A stretch of DNA of 64,000 nucleotides from Anarhynchus alexandrinus (lineage: Eukaryota; Chordata; Aves; Charadriiformes; Charadriidae), in the NCBI GenBank assembly GCA_008711295.1, contig VUYV01000054.1, forward strand, positions 698,824 to 762,823, read 5' to 3'. The notes below the pieces were generated by a model. The model was not told the origin of the DNA. It saw only the letters and a program-made list of their open reading frames with translations, and did no database searches. The translations under genes and the position numbers were made by a program. Shown piece by piece: positions 32,879 through 52,200 of this stretch (the first letter of the stretch is position 1; every line of letters begins with the position of its first letter).

Positions 32879-33801
32879 ATTGCTATCAATTCCTGTTTCA
32901 AAGTGATAAGATATTCACTAGCTTTCTCCTTATTTACTCACGCTCTTACTATCAGACTACAAAAAAAAAAAAATCCAGTTTCAATCACTTCCTGAACAAG
33001 ATTTTGAGAACATGGAGGCAACTGTACATTTCGCAAAAGTTTTTAAGAATTGGTCACTATAAACTGGAGGTAGTTTTGAAAAATGTTAGCTTGAATTAAT
33101 TTACGAAATCAGAAGTAACATTAATCTACAAAAAGATTTAAAAAAATGAAATACTCTCCTGTTAGGAAGATTGTTTCTGTACCATTGAATACATTCTTTC
33201 GAAGAAAATGTAGCTTTTTGTTTCTGGTTGTTACCACTCAGCTTTCAAGAGCAGGCCAAGACACATGCACTTATTGATATTGCCCACTGAAAGTGTGCTG
33301 ATGCTTCCTGAAGCTATAACATGGACCAAGTGTGGCTTCCCAGCCATTTCCAAGGTCTTTTTCTACTAAAAACACTTCTTAGAACTTCCTGTAAAGTGTA
33401 TTAATTCCAAAATAGTGCTTCCGAAACTGCATTGTACAGAAATTGCCCCTCAATTTATCTAAAGAGAATTACACTTTACTCCTGAAAACCCAGATGATAA
33501 TCTAGATAGAATAAGATTAGCATGAGCTCTTCCACTTTCAGTTTTATCAGTATAAAATTTCACTGGGTAACTTTTATACTGCATCACAGTCACATGGTCT
33601 CATACATGCCAGAAAATACTTCTTTTGTAGATGTGAAGTGTAACAATGGAAACTGTTGAACCTTAGTAATTTGTTTAAAATACAAATATTAAAAAAAGAC
33701 CAAAGAAAAATCCCTTTCAACGAAGTTGCTGTTAAACTAACATTATTAAAAATACTAAACGCACTTTTGTTTCCTGCCCCATCCTAAGAGTAATTTCTCA
33801 A

Positions 33802-33807
33802 TTTATT
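33802..33807 (-). terminator. Candidate RO60 polyadenylation signal
   Basis: TTTATT on the plus strand, AATAAA on the RO60 sense strand, about 335 nt after the stop. It is the nearest canonical hexamer I found. Further ones at 32102-32107 and 30491-30496 would give longer 3' ends. Confidence 0.35.
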
Positions 33808-34139
33808 CTTGCAAACAAGCATTCCACAGCAATGGGGCGGGGGGAAAATTAAAAATCTCTCAGTATTTACGATCTGTTATAAACGAAATTAAATTATGTC
33901 CTGTGTAACCCTGTAGCTACTTTTAGCAAACTTCCCACTGTTATTTTAAATTATGTGCAACAGGAAAAAAGAGAAAAGAGATTTCTCATCTGCTTTTCTT
34001 GTTTTCCCTTCACAAAAAGGTAACATTCTGATATGTATATAATGTGCCATATTCTAATAAAGTATATTTGGCTGGGAATTCCCAGGGTGAAGTCTGTTGC
34101 CAGCAATGGACCCACTGGGAAGGGCAGATGCCTAGAAAA

Positions 34140-40679
<6,540 letters not shown>

Positions 40680-43600
40680 TGTTTACACTTCCAAGAGGTC
40701 TGTTGAAAGAATAGTAAAGTTTATTAAGAACTATTGTGAAAACCTGATGACTCTACTCTTTTGTCACTTCTTAGCAAAGTAAGTATATCTTAGCTGTACA
40801 CTTGTAATTTTTCCTTCAAAAATTTAGTAAGAGTATACTCTAAGTGTGCAATAATACATATCAGTTCGGGGAAAAGAAACAAAAAAAAAATCTCTGAGTT
40901 ACAATGGTGACAATGTTATTTTCTTAAAACCAAATTAGAAACTACTTAACCCAAATAAGTGGCACACAGAAAACATGGCTCGTGTTTTGCCCTTTTGCCA
41001 CTAATATATTACACCACTTTCTTCAGTAGATTTTTGGATTGCATACTAAATTGCTCAAAACTCAGATCTTGCCCTACTCTATTTAGCTGAAGAATTGGTA
41101 ATGCTGACCAACTGAAGAAACATGATGCTAAAATAAAGAACTAAAATACTGGAAAACTGTTTAGTCAGAAGACTTTGAGAGCGCTAAAATATGGTGGGTT
41201 TCCAGTGAGGCTTAGACAACAGCTTTTTAACAACTGACAGTAGCTCAAGAAAAAATTATCTTTATTACAGGCTTAAATAGTCTGCTGTTTCAAGTGAGAT
41301 CCAAGAAAACACAGACATAAAAACAAATTCTGTATTGTTTTACATTTGAGAGTAAGAAGCAAAAAACAGCAAAAAAAATCACAACCTTTCAGGTCTTTAT
41401 ATTTATACACTCTTGAGTTGCAAGAGAGTTCAGCTGTAATATTTGTAGGCAACAACACTGCTCCTACTTGAAAAACACCTAGCATGGTAAAATTCAAGCC
41501 ATAACATTTAAACTGAAATAAATGCAGGTGAAATTAAATCAGCAGAGTAAGGGGAAGAAAATTCATCATCATCATTATCTCCAAAACATTAATGCGACAG
41601 CAATAAATTCATTTTTCTCAGCTGACACCAAACAATAAAAAGACACTAAATAGCACCAAGAGGTCCTATTTAAAAAATAAAGAACCAATAATCCACTGCA
41701 TCAAACTGCATATGTATCTTAAAATATGCACACACTAAAGTCTAAGCACACAAAAATGACATTTCAAAGAAATCCACTTAAAAATTTTTAAGTATTGCAG
41801 ATATCTACTTTTGACATGCTTGCTGGGATACTGAAGATAAAAGCCATTTTGCTTCATGATTCTATGATTTACCAGGATAAACTAGCACAAATAAATGTCA
41901 CTAATGTAGACAAAGATTTTTTTTCCCCAGATTAGGTAAGTAACACACTGACTTACAAACAACTTTCCTACTTTCTCTTTGACACAGAATCTTCCTTTCT
42001 CTGCAAGCAACTAGAAATGTACCCTTCATCCATTCTTGCCTACTGCAGTAATGTGCTGTTGCATCCTGAACTAAATAATAAATAATCATCAGTGCTCCCA
42101 TTGTATTCTATATGCTGATAAATCATAAAAATAGAACCCATATGCTGGTACCTGGTTTAAAAATGCAGGTTTCAGTTAAAAATTAGCTAAGAAATATCTT
42201 TCATGGTATTATTCAGAGCACCAGTGCTCAGTTATTTTTCTTAGTGCTTAAATATTCTAACCACGTTTCCTGCCAAACCAATTTAAATACACATCACGGT
42301 TGAGGCGACTTTTTCACTGACATCTGAAACATGCAAATACACTGAAAATAACAAGGGTGGTATTCGCAATCCATGAATACCATATCAGTATGTTTTAATG
42401 TCTAAATACATTTTATTTCAATACACTTCAATTAGCTGGTTTCATGAAACAGTACGTAATGTTTCATAATAAACACACAAAATGCAAACAAAAAAAAATC
42501 ACAGTCAGCATCCATTAATTTATCATAAATAAATGGTACATGGAAAGATACTGAAAGCCACCATTACCTCGAAGCAAAAATAAGAATGGGAAACATAAAG
42601 GATCATGCAAGAGTAACAAGATCTCCATATATATGAAATCTTGAGAATAATTTCTTGTATCTTTCATACCCCTGCTATAATAAATATTACTACATTAAAA
42701 TGAGACTAATGGGAAAACAGTCACCTATGGATTACCAAGACTTAAACTGAACTGGGAGGACCATGCCTTTGGTTAAAGAAAACATTTATGATCTCACTTT
42801 GCTGATTATATTAAGAAATTTTTCCATCTGATATGTCCATTTTATTTTAATTCTCATTTGGAGAGTTTCACTTGTCCTCACATGCTCAATTTTATAATCA
42901 CTAGTAAAAATTAGCTACCATTGTCATCACCACCCTGAGAATGGGAACAAAAGCTAAATAAAGTAATTATAACATTTCTAAAACTACAAATAATATTTGC
43001 CTGGATTGAAATCTAGATTTATTTATAAAATACTGTAACACACCCCCAGTATTTCCATCAAAGGTATCATCCTGGAAGGCAAATGGTTCACTACTTCATT
43101 ATTACATGTGAATACGCAGTGTGATGTTAATTGTATTGTATTAAAGAAGTTTAAGAGCTAAACATCAGAGAAAAAGATTCTCCTTCTGCACTTCTCTATT
43201 AAACTATATAAACAAACCTAACTTACACATGTTAAGAACGGATAATTTTTATATTTACTTTTGTATGGACTAGGCTTATATTTTAAAAGATAGCTGCAGA
43301 TGTACACTTCTAGTTTTTCTGAAGCTTAGGTCTTTAATTTGCCTTCTTAGGAATATACTATGAGCTACAAAAACAGATGCTGTTATAATTTCCACCTCTT
43401 ATAAAGCTTCATTTTCACTCAGCCCTCAAAGTCGTCTTCTCAGACTGAAGACACTTTTTCACAATGGAACGAATTACCTGCAGTACTTATCCCATTAAGA
43501 ATGCCTGCGTCAAGTCTTCTGAAATCTTTAATAAAGTTATTAATGCCTCCTGCTAAGCAATCTAGGACACAAAACAGACTTATCTCAAATGGCTTATTGG

Positions 43601-44912
43601 TATCACAGGGATTTAAAAAGAGCTTCAAACCAACATAATCTTTTGGATCCTAATATGAATTGTAAATTCTTTAAAATAAATTTGTATTTTAAAAATTATC
43701 CTTGAGATGTGCAATAGCTGATGCAAGCAGTAATTTCACTACTAAACAGTCACACCAGAAGTATCAAATTTAAACTTTGCCAGGATCTACTGGAAAAGCA
43801 CTTATTCAGTGTTGAACTATTTAAATCATGTTGGCCATTTCTAACTCCTGTTTTATATTTCAATCTCGCAAGTTCCCAAAGCTATTCCCTCACTCTAACC
43901 AGTCCTTCTCCTCTGCCCAGACCTCAAGCTTATTTTCTCCTTTAACACCTGTACAACACAGACAACTTTCATCCTCGCAAATGGATAAATGCAAATACAC
44001 ACTTGGCATCTGTTCTACCATAAGCCTACTCTTCATTTGCTGAGCTGCATCAGTGAACTTGAATTTCAAACACTCATGGAGGAGTTATCAAGGATATCCT
44101 GGTTCCATGAGCATTTCCAATTTCTGAGCTACTTGAATGCAAACAGCAATGTGAAAAGCCATGAAAGTCACAGACTACATACTTTATAATGAAAACTGCT
44201 GAACTACAATTCATGGTTGCTCACCATTATTAGTGAAAAAGAAAAACACACCAAGGGATTTTTTTTTATATATTCCAAATACTATATAAGTTAATTTGTA
44301 AGTAAAATATGGCTTTGACTGGTCTGAAACAGCCTATACAGCACTTACATCTTGATTGGTAAGTCAATATCTTTATGTTGCTGTACCATAACATGATTGA
44401 GTTTGTAAATTAACCTCTGTTATTTTCTATAACTTTTACAATTCACCCCTAGTTTTCCTAAGAAATAGTGTCTTACAGTACAAGTTTCAGGTACATATGT
44501 AAAAAAAAAAAAGGCACAAAACTTTGATACAACTGCAGGTTATAACTTCAGTTCTTAAAATTAACTGCTACGTTAACAATGATGAATCAAACTTTGTAGT
44601 GAAAACATGGAATTAAACTTTGACCAAGTCAGATCTTCCATGAAAAAAAATGCATTGACATTTTAAAGACAACACTTCAAATTGTTTTCAAATACTTCAA
44701 AACCCTATACACTTAATTCTGTAAGAAACTGCATTCTCCCACTCTGCTCTCAAAATTTTGTATAAGCATTAAACTGAAGATTATAAAGAATGCCTTCTAG
44801 TTTTTTGAGCAGAGAGGCTACAACCATCACACTGAGCTATGGTTCTAACAAAACACACCTGCACTACAGCACAGCTCTGGCAACACTGCAAGTCCTCATA
44901 CTTCAGAAAATA

Positions 44913-44978
44913 AGCATGTAAAGAGGAATGTAATAAGCATATAAAGAGGAAAGCTATGTAAAGAGGAATGCTAGGAGA
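44913..44978. repeat. Imperfect tandem repeat, three copies
   Basis: Three successive variants of ATGTAAAGAGGAATG (the middle one ATATAAAGAGGAAAG) at intervals of about 25 bp, in the predicted RO60 leader intron. Confidence 0.75.
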
Positions 44979-45392
44979 ACATTTCCCAAATCACAAATGG
45001 CACGATCACCTGTATGATGGTAGTACAGGAGATAACAGACTATACAAACCACATACTTGCTGAAAAAAATCCTGCTATAGAATTTGCTTAAAAAATTTAT
45101 TGACTGGAGGGAAAAAGTAGCTTAGCTGACATAGAACAAAACTATAAGGAAAACGCATTTAAAGCTGATACCCCAACACCCGTGAATTTAGCTGCCAGTT
45201 TCTGCAAGGACGATAAACACAAGCGACGACGAGGCAGACGAGTAACCCCAAAGGACGCGCCCTATTAATCCCCTCACGGGGTTTCCAACGCCCAGGTGCC
45301 AAGCAGGAGGTGGCCATTTACCGAGACGGCCTCTCCGTATTCCTCCAACACCCACGCCAACCTCTCCGGAGTCTGACACGGAGGGGGAGCCC

Positions 45393-45426
45393 ACACCCCC
45401 ACACACACCCCCACACACACCCCCAC
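45393..45426. repeat. Tandem 12-bp repeat (ACACACACCCCC)
   Basis: One partial and two full 12-bp units. The minus strand has three runs of five G spaced by seven bases, then GGG. Confidence 0.9.
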
Positions 45427-46001
45427 CGCGCCCTGGGCTACCCGGCCAGGGCCGGCCCGCCCTCAGCGCTCCCTAGGGAGGCGCGACTTGCCTGCGAGGC
45501 CGCGGCCTGGGAGGGGCCGCGGGGCAGGGCCTGCCCGGCCTCCGACGCCCAGCGGTGGCGCAGCCCCCGGGGAGCTGCCGCGACGGGGAAAGGAGGACAC
45601 CTGGGACGGCGGGCGGTGGCGGATCCGGCTCCGGGCGCGGGGCAGGGGGCAGGCAGGGCGGGTGCCGCTCCGGCCGCCGGAGGCTCCGCGTCTCCCGCAG
45701 CCCAGCCCTACCCCGCCCCGCCGGCGCCCTGACAGCATCCCCGGGACCCGGATGGGGCCGCGCCCACCGCCCCCCGCGGCCGCGCTCGAAGTGCCCGGAT
45801 GGAGCCGCGCCGACCAGCCGGAACCGCTTCCTACTGCGGTGCAGGGGTTTTCCCGCACCCGCCGCCGCCGCCACAAGAGCGGAGCCGTAGGGCGCAGGTG
45901 TGCGCGGCCCCTCAGCGGCCGGGGCGGTGCCACCCCCGGTAGCGGGCGGCTGCCCCGGATCCAGTCCCCGCCGCCGCTTCCTGCTCCCGCCCTCGCCTCA
46001 C

Positions 46002-46080
46002 CATAGAGATGACAGGCGCGGCGTGGGCCGCGGGGCCTGCCGGGAAGGGAGCGGCGTGCCTCGGCCTGGCAGCTTAACCG
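46002..46080 (-). other. RO60: Predicted RO60 noncoding leader exon
   Basis: Minus-strand sequence ending CTCTATG|GTGAGG offers a good donor at 46001-46000, only 128 bp from the UCHL5 ATG, which fits the head-to-head arrangement of these genes in mammals. The 5' limit (46080) is a guess. A different donor inside the CpG island is possible. Confidence 0.35.
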
Positions 46081-46129
46081 GCCGGTCGGCGGCGGCGCCG
46101 AGCCGTGAGGGAGCGCGCGGGCCGCCGCC

Positions 46130-46211
46130 ATGTCGGCAGGGAGCAGCGCCGGCGAGTGGTGTCTCATGGAGAGCGACCCGGGCGTCTTCACGGAGCTCAT
46201 CAAGGGCTTCG
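46130..46211 (+). CDS. UCHL5: UCHL5 exon 1 (coding part)
   Basis: 82 nt for residues 1-27 plus one base: [20 protein letters not shown] through LIKGFG. The donor is TTCG|GTGAGG. Confidence 0.97.
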
Positions 46212-49200
46212 GTGAGGCGGGGAGCGGGACCGGGGTCGCGTCGCTGGGCGGGCGGTGAGGCGCTGAGAGGCCGCAGCCCCACTGGTGTCTGCGGGTGCGA
46301 GACCGGGCCCGCCCGCCGCGTCCAGCGGGGCGCTGCCCGCCTCCCTGATGAAGGGCGCGGGGCCCCGGTGGGCTGAGCGCGGCCACGGCGTGGCTGCAGC
46401 CCAGGCGGGCTGGGAAGGGGGACGCGGGGCACGGCGGAGGGGAGGCTCGGGCCGGGGTCTGACGCGCCCCCGCCCCGCTTCCCCGCCAGCCCGCGCCGTC
46501 GAAGCGAGCGCTGCCGCCGGGGTTGCGGGGAGCGCCGCGAAACCCCCTTCTGTGGGAAGCGCTCAGCGTGGCGGTGGACGGGCGTGAGTGGGGATGACCG
46601 CGGCTCTCCCGGCCGCGGGGCCTGCCCGCCGCCCTCAGCCCCTTCCCGCGTTGCAGCGCCGTCCTTCCCCGGCAGCCTGCGAGTCCCGCACGGATCCGCC
46701 GCAGGCAGCGGGCGGCCTCCCGGCTGAGGAGGGGGGCGAAGCTGCGAGGGCCCCGAGCCCCAGCCGCGGTGTCGGGCCGCCCCGCCGCGGCCCGGGTGTT
46801 TCCCGCTTTCAAGGGCGGTGGGGGTGCCCAGTGGCATGGCGGGCTGTGCCGCGGAGCCCGTCCTATCACCCCAGGGCACATGCAGGCTTCTGCCCGAGAA
46901 GCTCGATAAGCACGTGCTGCGCAGGGGAGAAACGCACAGCATCGGGAGGGAATACCTGCGTTTGCGAAGGGCCGGATCCGTGTTTGGGCCGTGTGCCAGC
47001 TGACTCGGTTACAGAGCCGCCAGGAGAAGAGGACGTTATGGGAACGGGCTGTGACCAAGCGGAGCTGTGGTGGCTGGGCAGCCCACGAGAGGCTGCTTTG
47101 GGTTTTAGAATATTAAAGTTTATGCTGAATTGCATTTAATCTCTTTGGCAATACTGTTGTTATATGTTTATAGCACCAGATAAGTCTACATGGGATTTTG
47201 GCCAAAGAGGCAAAATGATTTTATTCTAGACTGCAGTGATTTATAATTTCTGTCACGTCTTCCTCTCACAAGTGAAGTCCAGGCATGCTTCTCTTCTTGT
47301 GTTTCCATTTAACTAATAGGTTAATCTGCCACATGCTAAGAATTTGAACTTTCAGGGCTCTGTCTTATGGAAAAGTCTTGCCTGAATGTACTATTTACAG
47401 TATTTTCAGTCTACTGCCGTGGGTAACTTTCTCTAGAGATATGAGTTTTAAGTTTTTCTTTGGACTAGCTGAAAATGTCTGTAAAAAGAATATTGTTTTC
47501 ACTTGAGCCAAAGGACGTGAGGTGACCAAAGATATGTTAATCTCCTCTGCTTCTTTTTTAAATGAAGCCGTGTTATAAAGAACATCACCGTACAGAGGAG
47601 AAATTCCTGAAATAATTTCTTTTCACCCACCTTCTTTTTAAGGAAGGTGCGTTAAAGCCTGTAAATAGACTTTTTCATAACCTGGACATACAAGTTGTAA
47701 ATGTTACTGTAGTTTTTTCATGTGTCTGTCTTTACTGGCTGTGTCCCTTTTAAATGAGGCAGTTGAAGAAACCCATATCTTTGCATTTTTCAGGTTGTAG
47801 AGGAGCACAAGTTGAAGAAATATGGAGTTTGGAACCAGAGAACTTTGAAAAATTGAAGTAAGGCAGTTCTGTAATCTGCATGCATTTTATTCACATTTGT
47901 ATGAAGTTGCTGAACGAATGTGTACTAAACTCTGTTGGGTTTTTTTGGTGGGTTTTGTTTGTTTTGGTGTTTGTTTTTTTTTCAGTTTCCACAGAAGTTC
48001 ATTAGGATTTTGATTTAACTGAATACCTGGCAATTAAATTACTTTATAGTAATTTCTTGGGACTTAATCTAGCTTTTCTGGTTTTGGAAAGAGATGATAA
48101 TAGCAGCTAGAATGTGGAAATAGATTTCTAATGATTTTGTCATTGGCTTGCATTATATCCTTTGACAAACTTCTGTTCCTTGCTTTATCTCCCTTCTTCC
48201 TCGCAAACACGATATTGCATCTGTTGCCTTAAATAAATTAATTTACTGTACTTATGTACTTTTGTAACTCGTTTTTCCTGCAGAACCACTTCCATATGTA
48301 TGTGAAGGCAAATAGTCCTGTTATAACTGATGATGATTGATATATGGAACAGTTCTGCCCTCATTAAGCAATATTAATTCTTCTACCATTTTGTCTCTGA
48401 TTCATTGAGTGTTATCCATGTTCACATACAAGATTTTAAGTGGAAAATGCCATTTAACCCAGACCGTACTCTATCCCTGTGCAGATATCCTATGCTTGCA
48501 TAAATAATCTTTCAGAAGATGTAGTTTTAGAATTTTTGACTGACTGAAGATATTTGACAAGTGACACCCGGATGGCAGAAATGTTACTTGAGAAGTGATT
48601 TATTTGCAGCCTGCACTATGTACTTCATCAGAACATTACCTGTTTTGTTCATAAAAGAACAGCTTTGCTTGCTTGTGCTGTCAGATGTATATCTTTCTAG
48701 TTCTGAGTGATGGCCAGCTTTCTTCCTGCGCATACATGCAATATTTTCACTTAAACACTAAGAGTTAAAGGATATAATAATACGTAGCATTTTTTAAATT
48801 CCCTCAGTGGACCCACTCTTTAAAAAGACATCTCAGACTTCTGGACAGAGCTTAGGAAAAGCTTCTCATGCCATACAGTAGTATGTTTACCTTTTGTAGA
48901 TGAACCTTTTGTGGCAATGACCTTAAATTCAGTTTGACACAATGAATAAGTTTTTGCTTAATTGTAGCTGTAGATTTTGTAAGAATTGTTTGCTTTGCTA
49001 ATAAATTTTTGGTTTATGGGAGTACTAAATGGAGTGTAACGTGCAGTAAAAGCTGTTTACTATGCAAGACGTAAGTCTGAATGAAGAGCAAGACATGATT
49101 TCAGTAGAAGGGAAAACTGGATTTCTCTTACTTCTCAGATAACTCAAAGCATGAAGTTTCACGAGCTCCTCTTCTCTTTAAATATTTCATTTATGCCTAA

Positions 49201-52200
49201 AAGGATTACCAAAACTTTACTTCCAGATCTTGTATATGATTGACAAATGTTTTGATAGCTATTTATCACTAACAAATTCAAAAGTGTGTTGTGTAACTGT
49301 AATAGTTACAGTAACCAAGAAAACTGATTTACGAAAATTACTGACTAAATGCTAATTCAGATTGGGATTGTTTAGCACGTACAGAGAGAAGCCTGAAGTA
49401 TGTTCTGCCTAATTAAAAGACCACATCTGAAAATCTCAGTGCAAGTTCCCTATGTTTAGAAAGAAATAATGAAGAAAATTACTGTACCAGCATACAGTTA
49501 AATTAGAGTGGAGGTTTCTAGGTTTGGTGTTTTTCATCAGTACAAATGATTTATTTTTTTCTTCCTATCAATTTTATTTTTTAGGCCGGTACATGGGCTG
49601 ATTTTCCTCTTCAAGTGGCAGCCTGGAGAGGAACCAGCAGGTTCTGTTGTTCAGGATTCCAGACTGGATACAATATTTTTTGCTAAACAGGTACGGCGAG
49701 TTCAGTATTTTTTTTAGATATGTCATGAAACATGGCTTTTAATACCGAAACGTAAACTAGCTTTTTGTTAATATGTACACAAAAGTTAACATTTTACAAG
49801 GTGAAATAACTTTAACAAATTCTGTGAGACTAGGAACTGTGTATTAAAAGATGATTAACAAAGCAAATCAGATTGATCTGTCATGTCAGACAAAAATATC
49901 ATCAGGTATGGAAGAGTAAAGCTCTTATTTATTTGTCAGCCATTTCCTATAAGAGTAAGTAACTCTTCTGTGCAATAAAGAATTAATTGGTAAATGTTCT
50001 CTGCAGAATGAGCAAATTATTTTTTTGAAACCACTTTCAACAAATTCTAGGAAGAAATGCATATTTTGGTCCAGATTTTATTTCTTGTGTTTTTCAAATG
50101 CTCTGCAGCCAGGGCAGCATAACTCTAGGGTATTACTTTCCTTTAAAACTTACATGCCAAAATGGTCTGCAAACTTTTAAGTATTTAAATCAGTAAGGTG
50201 AGTTTAAATTAGAAATTACAGGAAAATTGGTTTTGCTAATATAATCTTTTGTGTTTTATTAAATACTGAGTAGTCCATTGTGTTTTATTAAATACTGAGT
50301 AGTACTGAAATTCTGTGTTAGCTTTGACAGGCTGCTGTGTGTATTGTTTGCAAGCAAGAAAAGCAAGAGAAAGTAACTAGAATGAAAGTAGAAGTACTTA
50401 ATAAATGGTTTTAGTTCTTTTTAAAGACCTGCTTCTCAAACAGTGGTAAATGTAACAGTCCAAACAAGAAGTGTAACCCTACATGTGTTAATTACAGAAC
50501 ATTCATATCAAAGGGCAAATCATTAGGCATTCTATGAAGACTGACACATAGTCTGGTTGTTGTTTTGGGATGTGGTTTTTTGTTTGTTTGTTTTATAGTG
50601 GGTTTTTGGTTGTTTTTTTTCCCCATAAATGCAGAAGTGTTTTACACATAAGTTTCAGGATATAAAGAAGTCTCCACATGCTTCTAGCTAAAAGTATAGA
50701 AATATGGAAAACAACGGAAACATTAGGTGCATCTCTTACTCTCCTGGCCACTCTGTACGTGTGCTTCTGTTGTGCAGATAACCATCTTCAATTTGTTTCT
50801 TTTATAATCACCTTACTGTTTCATGCTATTGTGGATGACTTTATTCCGTGGTCTTTTTTAATACTATTTTCTTCATTCTTCGCCGGCTGCGGCTCTTGAG
50901 TCCTGCCAAGCAGTGTCCACCATTCTTACGATACAATGATCAGCAGTAGTTTGCCAAACGTCTTCATAGGTTCATAGGGTCTGATAGACACTGATTTAGG
51001 TTGTGATTTCCAGCTAATCAAACGTACTGTTAGTCATCTGTAGGCTGTGGCTACAAAATAGCCTTGATGCAAAGAACCTCAGGGAAAATCCTTAATAAAA
51101 CTCTAGGGAGGTAGTTACATGGCAGGAGGAAATTACTCTGATATGAATCTGGAGAGGTTTTTTTAATATGTCCTCATTCAAGAGATTTCATCTGTCTTGT
51201 TTCCTGTGAGTAGATGAAGTTCTCCCAGAACTGCTTTTCTTGTGGATACTGAAAAGTTTCAAAGCATTTGTCTCCTTGCTGCACTTTGCTTTTCTTTTTT
51301 TTCCCCCCCTCTTCACTTCTTTTTTTGAAACATGACACTGTGTTTAAAAACAAGTAGCTAAGAGGAACTTTGAGCTTTAAGTTGGGATTGCAGAATGTAC
51401 ATCAGAAAACTTGGATGGTGGTAGACTTGCTAACAATGAAGTCTTCTTTCTTTGTAGCTTTCTTTGAAGCATTCATATTTTACTGTTTTCTTAAGCCTGA
51501 AACCTATTTGTGGAGGTGTAGGAACTTTCTAATCTTCCCCTTCCTTCACCTGCTGCCTTTAAGGACGGTGTGCTGGAATGACTCTTAAGAATTTCTCAAT
51601 TTCAGCATGGAAAGTGATTTCTAGAAGTGTTCACTATTTAAAAATGGTAGTACCTAGTTATGCCACTTGATGGCATGGAATACATGTTTCATAGAATCAT
51701 AGAATGGTTAGAGTTGGAAGGGACCTTAAAGATCATCTAGTTCCAACCCCCCTGTCATGGGCAGGGACATCTTCCACTAGACCAGGTTGCTCAAAGCATC
51801 CACAACTTCCTTGGTTTCATAAGTAACTTGCAAAGAGTTTAAAATGGGATTATCTTTTTCATGTTTTAGTATTGTCTGTTAGTCAAGTGCAGTGGCTTAG
51901 CAAAATCAAAACACTTCTTGTAGACATACATATGCTTGTGTTTCATGTCAGTTCAGTTTTGCCTGGACTGAGGTGTTGTAACTGAACAACTAGTGAAATA
52001 GTCACAAAGAAATAAAAATTGAAAGTGAACAGATCTATGAAAGAAACAGGTTTTGATATTTTGGTGAGATTTGTAATACTGGTTTAGCTCTGGTGACTTT
52101 CACGTTGGAGGAAGTTAGCCTTAGTTGGAGATCCAACTTGACAAGCTATGTTTTGAGGACTGATAGTGTTTTTTCGAGCAAGTGGCTGATCTGATGGTTA

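Larger units (their letters stand above)
27137..34139. other. Convergent intergenic region between GLRX2 and RO60
   Basis: About 7 kb of AT-rich DNA between the GLRX2 signals and the RO60 stop codon. It must hold the RO60 3' untranslated region, of unknown length. It contains an AT microsatellite near 29024-29052 and an (AC/AT)n stretch near 32826-32878. No coding gene, structural RNA or transposon was recognised. Confidence 0.65.
40700..46001 (-). other. RO60 leader intron (predicted)
   Basis: Starts at the acceptor just upstream of the RO60 ATG and probably reaches a donor at 46001 near UCHL5. The body is AT-rich; the last 800 bp are CpG-dense. It contains imperfect repeats at 44913-44978 and a 12-bp tandem repeat at 45393-45426. 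No coding gene was recognised. Confidence 0.55.
45230..46860. promoter_or_regulatory. CpG island, probable bidirectional promoter of RO60 and UCHL5
   Basis: Strongly CpG-dense DNA spanning UCHL5 exon 1 and the predicted RO60 leader exon. The genes face away from each other and no second island exists near the RO60 coding start, which supports one shared promoter. Limits were judged by eye. Confidence 0.7.

Noticed and set aside
41840..41880. TGATTCTATGATTT, resembling the CR1 3' terminal repeat
   Set aside because: No CR1 body sequence on either side, so the short match is not enough.
45463..47058. A 531-codon minus-strand open frame, and a 314-codon one at 45998-46942, opposite UCHL5 exon 1
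   Set aside because: They lie wholly in the CpG island, where stop codons are rare by composition. The products are Arg/Pro/Gly/Ala-rich with no domain, and they cross the confirmed UCHL5 exon on the opposite strand.
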